Position numbers and translations under genes: made by a program. From CAWELS01 sp964468205 (GTDB lineage Bacteria > Acidobacteriota > Terriglobia > Bryobacterales > Bryobacteraceae), in assembly GCA_964468205.1 (NCBI GenBank), contig CAYXVG010000030.1:18829-82828 (forward strand): 64,000 bases of DNA, read 5' to 3'. The notes beneath the pieces were generated by a model, which was not told where the DNA came from, made no database searches, and was given only the letters and a program-made list of their open reading frames with translations. Of the stretch, positions 26,040 to 34,692 are shown piece by piece. Position 1 is the stretch's first letter; the number at the start of each line of letters is the position of its first letter.

Positions 26040-28367
26040 ATGCCGGCCAATGAGACCAACTCTCCCTCTCAACCGAAGATCAAGCGGACGCCTAAAGCGC
26101 CGCGCAACATCTTGCCTGTGCTCGATCCGGAACGCCGGGCAGGGTCCCCGGCCGAAGTCTCGCTAGGCTTCGATCTCAAGCAGGCGCAGGCCGAAGCGCT
26201 TCGATGCCTGAACTGCAAAGACCCGAAGTGCCAGGAAGCCTGCCCCATTCATACTGACATTAAGGGCTTCATCCAACGGATGGTCTACGAAGATTATGAA
26301 GGGGCCTACAGCGTCTTGCAGGAGACCAATCCGTTTCCCGGCATCTGCGGGCGCGTCTGCCAGCACGAACTCTTCTGCGAAAAGGCCTGCTTGCTTGGAA
26401 TCAAGCTCGAATCCGTGGCCATCGGATCTCTCGAGCGCTTTGTCGGCGACTACCACAAGATGAGGGGTGAACCCGATCCGCTGCCGAAGATCAAACCAAA
26501 CGGGCTCAAGGTCGGCATGATCGGCAGCGGCCCGGCAGCCTTGATGTGCGCCAATGATTTGGCCCGCAAGGGCTACAAAGTTACCGTTTTCGAGGCGCTG
26601 CACGAGCTCGGCGGAGTGCTCGCTTATGGAATCCCGCCTTTCCGGCTTCCCCGGGACGTCATCTCCGAGGAGGTTTCCCGGCTCGAGAAGCTTGGCGTCG
26701 AGTTCAAGCGAGACTACATCGTCGGCAAGACAGTAACCGTTGAAGAACTGTTCGAACAAGGCTACGCGGCCATCTTTCTCGGGACCGGCGCGGGCCTTCC
26801 CTGGATGCTCGGCGTCCCGGGCGAGAACCTGATCGGCGTGTACACCGCCAATGAGTTCCTCACCCGTATCAACCTCATGCACGCTTATAAAGAGGGCGCT
26901 GATACGCCGGTTCATGTCGGAGCCAATACGGTAGTCATCGGCGGGGGCAACTCCGCAATGGACGCGGCGCGTTGGGCCAAGCGCCTCGGAAGTAAGACGA
27001 CCATCCTGTACCGCCGCGGCCGCGCCGAGCTAAAGGCCCGCCTCGAAGAGATCGAGCACGCCGAGGAAGAAGGCGTCATCTTCAAGTTTTTGGCGGCCCC
27101 CGTGGCCCTTCACGGCGACGAGAAGGGATTCGTGAAGGAAATCGAGTGCATTGAGATGGAGCTTGGCGAGCCCGACGAGTCCGGTCGCCGGCGTCCCGTG
27201 CCGATCGAGGGATCGAACTACCGTATCCCGGCCGAGACCGTAGTCGCGGCGATTGGACAGGGGCCGAATCCGACCTTGCAGCGCGAGACCCCGCAGTTGA
27301 TCACGAAGGGAGACAAGATCGTGATCGACACCAAGGCCAAGACGAGCATGGAAGACGTCTACGCCGGCGGCGACGTCGTTCGCGGCGGCTCCACGGTCAT
27401 TCTAGCCATGGAAGACGGCCGGAAGGCGGCTATCGCCATCGACGAGGCGATGCGCGAGAAGTTCCCCGCCAATTTCACTGACGAATTTGTCGCACCATCC
27501 GAGGAGCAACAACGAGCCGCGGAGCAGTTCAAGATCCTGAAGCGCCGCGAGCTCTCTCCGGAGATCGTCCTGTTCGAGGTCCACGCTCCGGAAATCCAGA
27601 AGCACTGGAAACCGGGACAGTTCATCATACTCCGCCCGCGCGAGAACAGTGAACGCATTCCGCTGACCTTGGTGGGCGATGACGCCGGGCGCGGCTCCAT
27701 CACGCTCATCGTTCAGGCCATCGGCGCAACCACGAAGCAACTCGCCGCAATGCAGGAAGGCGACTGCATCTCGACGGTGTTGGGACCGCTCGGAAAAGCC
27801 GGACACATCGAGAACGTCGGCACGGCGCTGTGCATCGGCGGCGGCGTTGGAATCGCCGAACTGCTGCCCATTGCCAGGGCGTTCAAAAAGGCTGGCAACA
27901 AGGTGATCGCCATGTGCGGGGCCCGCACCAAGGATCACATGATCCTCGACAAGGAGTTGCGCGAGGCGGGAGCCGAGGTCCACTGGGCCACCGACGACGG
28001 TTCCCATGGCTTCCACGGCAACGTAGTCGAATTGATGCGCGATTGGCGTGAGAAGAACGGCGAGGCGATCGGCGCCGCTCACGTCATCGGTCCGATTCCG
28101 ATGATGAAGTTCGCCAGCCGTCTCATGAAGGAGTGGGACGTGCCTACCGTCGCCAGCCTGAATCCCATCATGGTGGATGGAACCGGCATGTGCGGGGGCT
28201 GCCGCGTCTCGGTGGGAGGTGAGGTGATGTTCGCCTGTGTCGATGGTCCCGAGTTTGACGCCCACCAGGTAGACTTTGACGAGCTCATGCGCCGCACCCG
28301 CGCTTATCTTGATCATGAAAAGCGGACTAAGGAACGGCACGAGTGCATGATCGGCCTCGGCCAGTAG
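26040..28367 (+). CDS. Fused NfnB-NfnA-like flavoprotein (GltD-like plus ferredoxin-NADP reductase-like)
   Basis: A single 775-residue protein joins two modules that are usually separate. Residues 1-470 are GltD/NfnB-like: Fe-S Cys clusters (CLNCKDPKCQEACP, CGRVCQHELFCEKAC), the FAD site GMIGSGPAALMCANDL and NADPH site VVIGGGNSAMDAA. Residues 490-775 are NfnA/PyrK-like: FAD/NAD sites and a [2Fe-2S] Cys set (GTGMCGGCRVSV...FACVDGPEFD). In anaerobes the two subunits transfer electrons between NADH, NADPH and ferredoxin by bifurcation. Whether this fusion bifurcates is unknown. Start has GGAG five bases upstream. A TATAAT at 25986-25991 lacks a good -35. Confidence 0.88.
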   Translation: MPANETNSPSQPKIKRTPKAPRNILPVLDPERRAGSPAEVSLGFDLKQAQAEALRCLNCKDPKCQEACPIHTDIKGFIQRMVYEDYEGAYSVLQETNPFPGICGRVCQHELFCEKACLLGIKLESVAIGSLERFVGDYHKMRGEPDPLPKIKPNGLKVGMIGSGPAALMCANDLARKGYKVTVFEALHELGGVLAYGIPPFRLPRDVISEEVSRLEKLGVEFKRDYIVGKTVTVEELFEQGYAAIFLGTGAGLPWMLGVPGENLIGVYTANEFLTRINLMHAYKEGADTPVHVGANTVVIGGGNSAMDAARWAKRLGSKTTILYRRGRAELKARLEEIEHAEEEGVIFKFLAAPVALHGDEKGFVKEIECIEMELGEPDESGRRRPVPIEGSNYRIPAETVVAAIGQGPNPTLQRETPQLITKGDKIVIDTKAKTSMEDVYAGGDVVRGGSTVILAMEDGRKAAIAIDEAMREKFPANFTDEFVAPSEEQQRAAEQFKILKRRELSPEIVLFEVHAPEIQKHWKPGQFIILRPRENSERIPLTLVGDDAGRGSITLIVQAIGATTKQLAAMQEGDCISTVLGPLGKAGHIENVGTALCIGGGVGIAELLPIARAFKKAGNKVIAMCGARTKDHMILDKELREAGAEVHWATDDGSHGFHGNVVELMRDWREKNGEAIGAAHVIGPIPMMKFASRLMKEWDVPTVASLNPIMVDGTGMCGGCRVSVGGEVMFACVDGPEFDAHQVDFDELMRRTRAYLDHEKRTKERHECMIGLGQ

Positions 28368-28399
28368 CTGACAATCACTGTTCGTTGGCGCCGCGCGCT

Positions 28400-29476
28400 T
28401 TAACTCGCCCGGCGCCACCCCGCCACCCGGCAGGCGGGTTGGCGGGCGAACCCCGGCTGCAACTCCACATCGATTTTCAACGACCCGGAAACCACGCCCG
28501 CAGGAAGTGGGAACTCGAAATAATGATCACCCTCCCCGTGAAACTCTGCGCGTCCCGCCGGTTTGCCCCCCGCTTTGACTTCTATTCTCCGGCACCGACT
28601 GCCATCCCCAGGCCATATGTATAGCCCGAGATAAACCAGGCCAGCTTCACCGCGATTCACGTCGATCATGAAGCTGAATGAGCATTCGACCGGCCGCCAG
28701 CTACGGTCGACCGCCGCGCCCCAGCCATCGAGCAGCATCTCCCCGGCGGGGTCCTCCCCCGGCAGAATGCACTGTCGCGGGTGGCGGCTTCCGCCGGGCC
28801 CCTTCACCGCTGTGATCACGAAGAGCTGTGTCCCCGCACCCTCCGCGGAGATCAGCTCAAAGCCCGTGCCGGCAAGCATTTCACGGGCTTCCTCAAACGA
28901 CAGCGATACGCCATGCCACGTATCCGCCGCTTCCGCGGACGTGGATTGCGATACTCCGCCCACCTGAAACTTGAATGCGCCACCATCTTTGAGCACTCTG
29001 GCGGCTTCGCGAACATAGCCCGTTATGATTTCTCGCGATGGTATGTGCTGGAAGACGATGTAGGAAAAGACAAGATCGAAGTAGCGGTCCGGGAGCGGTC
29101 GCAGACTCACACCGTCCCCTACCGATAGCTCGACGTTTCGAGCGTGCCGCAAGCGGCGCCTGGCCAGCCGGATCATCTCCGGCGAAACGTCCACTCCATG
29201 GACTTCACCAAACGCACCGGCGAACCATTGCGTCATCCTTCCTGCGCCGCAGCCGATCTCGAGGACCCTGCAATCCCGCGAAGGCTTCCCATCCAGCAAC
29301 AGCGGCAGAAAGGGGCGGACAAGCTGATTATAGTTGGCCAAGCCGGAACGGTCGAACTCCGCCACGTCGCTCTCCGAGTCGCGTGTGTAGATGTAACGCT
29401 CGGCGTCACTGCGCGCCCGCTGGTCCCAGTCCGTCCGCATCCGCGCTGCCCAGGATTTGTCGTCCGGCACGGTCAT
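28400..29476 (-). CDS. Class I SAM-dependent methyltransferase with C-terminal accessory domain
   Basis: Residues 70-200 form a class I methyltransferase: SAM-binding VLEIGCGAGRMTQW, the acidic strand end GVDVSPEMI, and the post-I motif FDLVFSYIVFQHIPS. The C-terminal 150 residues (after FVITAVKGPGG) are beta-rich and unlike a methyltransferase; I do not recognise the fold. It might recognise a glycan or protein substrate. The gene is convergent with the NfnBA-like fusion (32 bases apart) and stands alone. Confidence 0.8.
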   Translation of the reverse strand: MTVPDDKSWAARMRTDWDQRARSDAERYIYTRDSESDVAEFDRSGLANYNQLVRPFLPLLLDGKPSRDCRVLEIGCGAGRMTQWFAGAFGEVHGVDVSPEMIRLARRRLRHARNVELSVGDGVSLRPLPDRYFDLVFSYIVFQHIPSREIITGYVREAARVLKDGGAFKFQVGGVSQSTSAEAADTWHGVSLSFEEAREMLAGTGFELISAEGAGTQLFVITAVKGPGGSRHPRQCILPGEDPAGEMLLDGWGAAVDRSWRPVECSFSFMIDVNRGEAGLVYLGLYIWPGDGSRCRRIEVKAGGKPAGRAEFHGEGDHYFEFPLPAGVVSGSLKIDVELQPGFARQPACRVAGWRRAS

Positions 29477-29551
29477 TCCTCCAGTCTATCCGCCTGTAGG
29501 CCCCGTTCCAGCACGGAATCCACCAAGCGGATTCCGATTAATACACGGTGG

Positions 29552-29567
29552 TGGCAGACGGTTTGCT
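29552..29567 (+). promoter_or_regulatory. -24/-12 (sigma-54-type) promoter upstream of bactofilin
   Basis: TGGCAGACGGTTTGCT matches the sigma-54 consensus TGGCACGNNNNTTGCW: intact TGGCA at -24, TTGCT at -12, and the required 10 bases between GG and GC. The predicted start (about 29578) leaves a leader of about 100 bases to the bactofilin ATG at 29677. Two sigma-54 activator genes lie in the window. Confidence 0.6.
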
Positions 29568-29676
29568 AGTCTGAAAACGAGAACAAAGCGTCTACACCCG
29601 CAAGTTGTTCAGCCAAGGCGTTCAGGCGGCTGTCCGCTCCAGCGGGTCGTGTAAATATTGCGCTCAGACTTTCATT

Positions 29677-30231
29677 ATGTGGAAAAGACGTAAAGACGAG
29701 ACACCATCAGAAACGACTCCCGAACCCGCGACCCGTACAGGAAGCGGTTCACCAGGAACTCAACCCGCCACGCCGCCAGCGGCAATGACTCCGCGGGTTA
29801 CGCGAACAGAAGCGACCATAGGCAAATCGGTCATCATCAAAGGAGACTTAATCGGCGAGGAAGATGTTCACCTCGATGGCCAGATTGCCGAAGGCTCCGT
29901 TCAATTGCTGAACAATCGGCTCACGGTCGGCAAGAGCGGCAAGGTGAAGGCCAGTATCCGCGCGCGGGAGGTCGACGTTCATGGAACAGTGAACGGCGAC
30001 GTCGAAGCATCAGACAGAATTTTCATCCGCGCGGCCGCGAATCTGATTGGCGATCTGAAGGCCGCTTCCATTTCGATCGAGGACGGAGCCTACTTCAAAG
30101 GCAGTATCGACATCATTCGCACGCCGCCCGCCAAGAGCCCCGTGCCGCAGCCACCCCCGAAGCCGCAACCGGAAACTGGAGCGTCAAAGCCAGCCGAGAA
30201 ACCCCCTCAACCGGGGGTCAGGAAGCCGTAG
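29677..30231 (+). CDS. Bactofilin family cytoskeletal protein
   Basis: Bactofilins polymerise without nucleotide into filaments that organise cell-wall and polysaccharide enzymes. The 184-residue protein starts MWKRRKDE and has the central beta-helix DUF583 domain (IGKSVIIKGDLIGEEDVHLDGQIAEGSV, VDVHGTVNGDVEASDRI), flanked by Pro-rich, unfolded tails of about 40 residues on each side. The open frame from 29605 has no reason to be used. It sits near glycosyltransferase genes. Its leader has a good sigma-54-type promoter. Confidence 0.92.
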   Translation: MWKRRKDETPSETTPEPATRTGSGSPGTQPATPPAAMTPRVTRTEATIGKSVIIKGDLIGEEDVHLDGQIAEGSVQLLNNRLTVGKSGKVKASIRAREVDVHGTVNGDVEASDRIFIRAAANLIGDLKAASISIEDGAYFKGSIDIIRTPPAKSPVPQPPPKPQPETGASKPAEKPPQPGVRKP

Positions 30232-30240
30232 GCAGGGACC

Positions 30241-30262
30241 GGGCGGATCTGCTCCTCCGCCC
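30241..30262. terminator. Hairpin between convergent bactofilin and minus-strand gene
   Basis: GGGCGGA (30241-30247) and TCCGCCC (30256-30262) form a 7-bp stem with an 8-base loop just after the bactofilin stop. There is no T-run, so termination would be weak or Rho-assisted. Confidence 0.35.
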
Positions 30263-30801
30263 TACTTGCCCAAAAGGAACTCTCGCAGCGTTTCGACGAC
30301 CTGTCGCGCCGTCTTGTTCATTTCCTTTGATGAATAGTCTTTCGGGCGCTGGTAGATGGACCAGAGTACCTTCCGCGACTCGCGGTGAACAAGAAAAAGG
30401 TTGCCCTTCCCCCGGGCGAATGACGCCCTGGGCGGCGGGGGTTCCGTGATGATTTCGCTCTCCCGCAACAAAGGATCTTCTTCTTCGCCCTCTTCCGCCT
30501 CCGCCTGCTCCGCCTCTTCAGCCGGCTCTTCCTCTTCCGGGGGCGGATACAGCTCAGCGAGCTGCTCTTCGAATTTCGCGCCAATCTGATCTGTGAAGAC
30601 CGCATCCGCCATCGCTGGGTCGGTTACCACCTGAAACACTCCCTGCATGGTGGTTTGGTTTGCCAGATACTGGTCAAAGCCGCTCCCCATGGGAAGAAAG
30701 TACACGTTCTTGATGGACACGAGTTCGGCCTGGCCGGCACAAACGGCAGGCAGCGAGAGAACAGCGGACAGCAGGATGAGACCTGGCCTCATGGTTAACA
30801 T
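30262..30801 (-). CDS. Exported hypothetical protein with acidic segment
   Basis: I do not recognise the family. The 179-residue protein has a signal peptide (LILLSAVLSLPAVCAG), a small folded part (about 25-85, including NVYFLPMGSGFDQYLANQ and FQVVTDPAMADAVFTDQIGAKF), a very acidic, low-complexity stretch (about 86-118) and a C-terminal part (FLVHRESRKVLWSIYQRPKDYSSKEMNKTARQVVETLREFLLGK by position 140-179). AAGGAG sits 4 bases before ATG 30801; ATG 30792 is also possible. The acidic run could bind cations. Confidence 0.65.
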   Translation of the reverse strand: MLTMRPGLILLSAVLSLPAVCAGQAELVSIKNVYFLPMGSGFDQYLANQTTMQGVFQVVTDPAMADAVFTDQIGAKFEEQLAELYPPPEEEEPAEEAEQAEAEEGEEEDPLLRESEIITEPPPPRASFARGKGNLFLVHRESRKVLWSIYQRPKDYSSKEMNKTARQVVETLREFLLGK

Positions 30802-30917
30802 TTTACTCCTTGGCGACCGGCGCCTCGCGGGAGGTATTCGGCGTATTCATCGCCGCTTCCGAACGCTTTTCCCTAGAGACGGCCGGCTCGCGAAAAAAGA
30901 CGGACTACAATAGCAGC

Positions 30918-31589
30918 TTGTACAAGGACCTGCGCATCACCGTTATCATTCCCTGCCTGAATGAGGAACAGGGTGTCGAACAAGTGTTGCGGCGGATGCC
31001 CGAGTTCGTCGACGAACGAATCGTCGTGGACAACGGCTCGACGGATCGCACCTCGGAAGTGGCCCGCTCCCTCGGCGCCGTGGTGATTCGCGAGGAGGTT
31101 CGCGGCTATGGACGCGCTTACAAGAAAGGCTTCGCAACCGCCACCGGAGATATTATCGTTACGCTCGACGGCGATCACTCCTACCCGCCCGACGCTATCT
31201 CGTACCTGTTGGAGGCGTTCCTCCACCTGGAAGTGGATTTCCTGAACGCTTCCCGGTTTCCGGTCCGGGACCCCCGGGCGATGAGTCTCAAGCACAAGTT
31301 CGGCAACTTTGTCCTATCGCTGGCGATGTCCTTGCTGTATTTTCGCTGGGTGCGGGATTCGCAGTCGGGAATGTGGGTCTTCCGGCGATCGATTCTTGAC
31401 CGCATGCGGCTGGAATCCGACGGTATGGCTTTCTCCGAGGAGATCAAGATCGAGGCCATCCGCAACCGCGGCGTGCGCTTCGAGGAGATCTCAATACAGT
31501 ATTCGTCCCGTCTGGGAGAGATAAAGCTCAACCCTTGGCGGGACGGATTCTACAACCTTTGGTTCTTACTGCAAAAACGCTTTCGCTAG
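30918..31589 (+). CDS. Glycosyltransferase family 2
   Basis: A GT-A fold transferase with the family start ITVIIPCLNEEQGVEQVLR, VDNGSTDRTSEV, and the metal-binding DxD-like LDGDHSYPPDAI. The C-terminal part has RDSQSGMWVFRRSIL. This pattern is close to dolichol-phosphate-mannose synthase-like enzymes that load polyprenyl-phosphate. No ATG start exists upstream of the domain; TTG 30918 (LYKDLRITV) is chosen over TTG 30810 because translation from there would add 36 residues without homology. It starts the glycosyltransferase run. Confidence 0.85.
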   Translation: MYKDLRITVIIPCLNEEQGVEQVLRRMPEFVDERIVVDNGSTDRTSEVARSLGAVVIREEVRGYGRAYKKGFATATGDIIVTLDGDHSYPPDAISYLLEAFLHLEVDFLNASRFPVRDPRAMSLKHKFGNFVLSLAMSLLYFRWVRDSQSGMWVFRRSILDRMRLESDGMAFSEEIKIEAIRNRGVRFEEISIQYSSRLGEIKLNPWRDGFYNLWFLLQKRFR

Positions 31590-31674
31590 CTGGTGCAAGT
31601 CGCTGAGCCTGCGGCCCTTGGGTAGAAGCCTGGACGTGCTAACCTGAGGTCGTGGCCGCGCGCCTCCCCGCCCC

Positions 31675-32655
31675 ATGGCCCAGGTAACCGCAGTGATTCC
31701 AACATACAATCAGAAGGAGCTTCTGGTCAGCGCCCTCCGCGTTCTTAAACGCCAGACACTGCGGCCGGAGAACGTAATCGTCGTGGATGACGGCTCCACC
31801 GACGACTCGGCGGCAGCCGCGGCGGAATCGGGAGCAGTTGTACTCAGCAACGTTTCAAACAAGGGCTTTGCCGCGGCTGTGAATCTCGGGGTGAGCCGCG
31901 CCGAAACCGAGTACGTCGCCGTCCTCAACAACGATGTCGAACTCGCGCCGGACTGGTTGGAGACACTGGTGGCGGAGCTGGAGTCGTCCGGCCGCTGGTT
32001 TGCCACCGGAAAAACTCTCCGGCGGGAAGACCCGGAAGTGCTCGATGGCACTTGCGACGCCATGTCGAAAGCTGGCTGCGCCTGGCGATGTGGCGAGGGA
32101 AGGCAAGACGGTCCCCTTTGGTCAGTGCCGTTCGATATCCGGATGGCGTCCTTCACGGCGATTGTATTCCGGAAACGCCTTTTTGAGCGGATCGGACCGC
32201 TCGACGAGAGGTTTGAGTCCTATCTCGAAGACGTCGATTTCGGAGTGCGGTGTGCTATCGCGGGGCTGGGCGGACGCTACGTACCGGCGGCGGCGGCGTG
32301 GCACCAGGGCAGCGCGACACTCGGCGCCTGGGGTCCGCGAAAGGTACGGCTCATCTCGCGCAATCAGGTGCTCCTGGTGGCAAAGCATTTCCCGCCATCG
32401 TGGTTCTGGCGGCTTGGCTGGCATGTCTTTGTGGGCCAGACCCTGTGGGGACTGGTGGCCGCCCGCCACGGGGCCTGGTTTTCCTGGTGTCGCGGGAAAT
32501 GGGATGGCTGGCGCCTTTACCGGAGTATTCGTCGCACGGCCGCGCCTGATCGCGGTTTCACCGGCGTACTCGAAGAAGGGGAAGAATTGATTCGCCGGCT
32601 CCAGAAACAAACCGGCGCCGACCCTTACTGGCGTCTCTACTTCGCGCTCACATGA
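31675..32655 (+). CDS. Glycosyltransferase family 2 (rhamnosyltransferase-like)
   Basis: The 326-residue protein has AVIPTYNQKELLVSALR, VVDDGSTDDSAA, LNNDVELAPDWLE (metal and donor binding), and FESYLEDVDFGVRCAI with the acidic catalytic motif. The C-terminal part may be membrane-associated (WFWRLGWHVFVGQTLWGLVAA). Members add rhamnose or similar sugars to surface polysaccharides; the sugar here is unknown. It overlaps the next gene by 4 bases (ATGA), so they are coupled. Confidence 0.87.
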   Translation: MAQVTAVIPTYNQKELLVSALRVLKRQTLRPENVIVVDDGSTDDSAAAAAESGAVVLSNVSNKGFAAAVNLGVSRAETEYVAVLNNDVELAPDWLETLVAELESSGRWFATGKTLRREDPEVLDGTCDAMSKAGCAWRCGEGRQDGPLWSVPFDIRMASFTAIVFRKRLFERIGPLDERFESYLEDVDFGVRCAIAGLGGRYVPAAAAWHQGSATLGAWGPRKVRLISRNQVLLVAKHFPPSWFWRLGWHVFVGQTLWGLVAARHGAWFSWCRGKWDGWRLYRSIRRTAAPDRGFTGVLEEGEELIRRLQKQTGADPYWRLYFALT

Positions 32656-33611
32656 ATCCCGGCATTGTCATCGTCACTCACAACTCTGCAGAGGTGATCG
32701 GCCGGTGTCTCGATGCCGCCCTGCGGTACCCCGCCGACATTGTCGTGATCGATAACGCATCTTCCGATGCCACCGCTGAAACAGTTTCCCGTTACAGCGG
32801 GGTTCGTTTCATTGCCAATGCTCAGAACGCGGGATTTGCCGCGGCGGTGAATCAGGGAATGTACGCGCTCGAGAACAACCTGGTACTACTCCTGAATCCG
32901 GACGCGTTTCTCGAGACGCCGCTTGACAATCTGGTGGCGGCTCTCTCCAAACCCAACGTCGCCGCGGCGGCGGGACTCCTTGTCGGTGAGACCGGCGCGC
33001 CGCAGCGCGGCTTCACGCTCCGAAGGTTTCCAACTCCGGCCGCGCTGTCTTTTGAAGCGCTCGGCTGGAACCGCTTGTGGCCCGGGAATCCTGTCAACCG
33101 GCGCTACCGATGTGCCGACCTTGATCTCTCAAAGAGGTCCGACGCGGAGCAGCCACCCGCGGCGTTTCTCATGCTTCGGCGGGACGTGTGGCGGGAGCTC
33201 GGCGGGTTCAATGAAGCTTTCCATCCGCTGTGGTTCGAGGACGTGGACTACCTCCGGCGCCTGGCGGACTCCGGCTATCGGGTTCGCTATGAACCGAGTG
33301 TGCGCGCGAGACACGGCGGCGGTCATTCCATTGCGAAGCTAAGTGCAGGATGCCGCGCTGTTTATTGGTATGGTAGCCTGCTAAAGTACGCGTCCACGCA
33401 TTTCAGCCCCCTTGGTTGCAGGTTCGTCTGCGCCTCGGTCGCGCTTGCAGCGGTTCCTCGGATGGCCGTGAGCGCGGTGCTCGAACGGAGCCTGAAACCC
33501 CTTCGCGTGTACGCGACAGTGTTCCGTTTAGCTGGAGGTGTGTTGCTCTCGGGCCGGACGCCAGGCGCCGGGAGGAGTGGCCGGCCGGGCACTCAAGGGA
33601 ACTTAGGGTGA
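32652..33611 (+). CDS. Glycosyltransferase family 2
   Basis: The 319-residue protein has IVIVTHNSAEVIGRCLDAAL, VVIDNASSDATAETV, GFAAAVNQGMYALENNLVLLLNPDAFLE and WFEDVDYLRRLADSGYRVRYEP, the WbbL-like rhamnosyltransferase pattern. It starts within the stop of the previous gene. The C-terminal 60 residues are hydrophobic and basic. It probably builds the same polysaccharide as its neighbours. Confidence 0.87.
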   Translation: MNPGIVIVTHNSAEVIGRCLDAALRYPADIVVIDNASSDATAETVSRYSGVRFIANAQNAGFAAAVNQGMYALENNLVLLLNPDAFLETPLDNLVAALSKPNVAAAAGLLVGETGAPQRGFTLRRFPTPAALSFEALGWNRLWPGNPVNRRYRCADLDLSKRSDAEQPPAAFLMLRRDVWRELGGFNEAFHPLWFEDVDYLRRLADSGYRVRYEPSVRARHGGGHSIAKLSAGCRAVYWYGSLLKYASTHFSPLGCRFVCASVALAAVPRMAVSAVLERSLKPLRVYATVFRLAGGVLLSGRTPGAGRSGRPGTQGNLG

Positions 33612-33642
33612 ATTGCTGAAACAAAAAGTCAGGTTCTCCTGA

Positions 33643-34692
33643 ATGTCTTACGACGATCTCGTATCAGTCACGATAGTGACCTATAATAGCGGGCGCTTCA
33701 TTAAGCGCTGTCTCGACTCGGTGCTCGAACAACGGTACCCCAACCTCGAGGTAATCGTTGTCGATAACGCATCCACGGACGGCACGCTGGATATCCTCGA
33801 GCAATTCGTCGGCCGCTGCCAGATCATCTACAACGAGGAGAACATCGGCTTCGCCGCTGCTCAGAATCAAGCGATCAGCATGGCTGGGGGCAATTGGATT
33901 CTCACCTTGAACCCGGACGTTCTGCTCATGCCGAACTTCATCGCTTCCCTGGTGGAGGCCGGCTACGTCGATCGCAAGGTCGGTACCGTCTGCGGCAAAC
34001 TTCTGACGCTGACTCCTGATTTCGACATTCCCGAAAAGCCTCGAGTCGACTCCACCGGCATTTACTTCAATCCGATGCTTCGTCACCTTGATCGCGGCAG
34101 CCGGAAGATTGACAACGGCCATTACCTCAATATCGAATATGTGTTCGGCGCCACCGCGGCCGCCGCGCTCTATCGCCGCGAAATGATTGAGGACGTGCTT
34201 GTGCAGGGCGAGTTCTTCGACCCTGATTTCTTCGTCTACCGCGAAGACGCCGACGTCGCCTGGAGGGCCCAGTTGATGGGCTGGCGCTGCATCTTCACGC
34301 CCCGGGCATGCGGCTACCACGTCCGGAAGGTGCTGCCGGGGAATCGCCGCGCCCTGCCGGCCGAGATCAACATGCATTCGGTGAAGAACCGTTTTCTAAT
34401 GCGGCTCAAGAATATGACCGGCGACCTCTACCGCCGGAACTGGTTGTCAATCACGCTCCGCGACATAATGGTCTTCGGCTGGTGCTTGTTGTGGGAACAC
34501 ACCTCGCTCAAGGCATTCTGGTACCTTGCAACGAACTATAACCGGGTGCTGGCAAAGCGAAAGGAGATCATGCGGCGCAGACGGGCGAGCGATGCTTACC
34601 TCTCCTCATGGTTCGACTACGAACCAATGAGCCGGCCCGCACCCAAACCCTCGGCGCGGCTGCACGCCCGGGTGCGCGCCGCTCGCGGTTGA
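33643..34692 (+). CDS. Glycosyltransferase family 2
   Basis: The 349-residue protein has VSVTIVTYNSGRFIKRCLDSVLEQ, VVDNASTDGTLDIL, ENIGFAAAQNQAISMAGGNWILTLNPDVLL and FFVYREDADVAWRAQLMGWR. The last fits the acidic catalytic/acceptor motif of WbbL-type enzymes. The C-terminus is basic (KRKEIMRRRR), likely contacting the membrane. It starts 31 bases after the previous gene; its stop overlaps the next gene's ATG by one base (TGATG). Confidence 0.88.
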   Translation: MSYDDLVSVTIVTYNSGRFIKRCLDSVLEQRYPNLEVIVVDNASTDGTLDILEQFVGRCQIIYNEENIGFAAAQNQAISMAGGNWILTLNPDVLLMPNFIASLVEAGYVDRKVGTVCGKLLTLTPDFDIPEKPRVDSTGIYFNPMLRHLDRGSRKIDNGHYLNIEYVFGATAAAALYRREMIEDVLVQGEFFDPDFFVYREDADVAWRAQLMGWRCIFTPRACGYHVRKVLPGNRRALPAEINMHSVKNRFLMRLKNMTGDLYRRNWLSITLRDIMVFGWCLLWEHTSLKAFWYLATNYNRVLAKRKEIMRRRRASDAYLSSWFDYEPMSRPAPKPSARLHARVRAARG

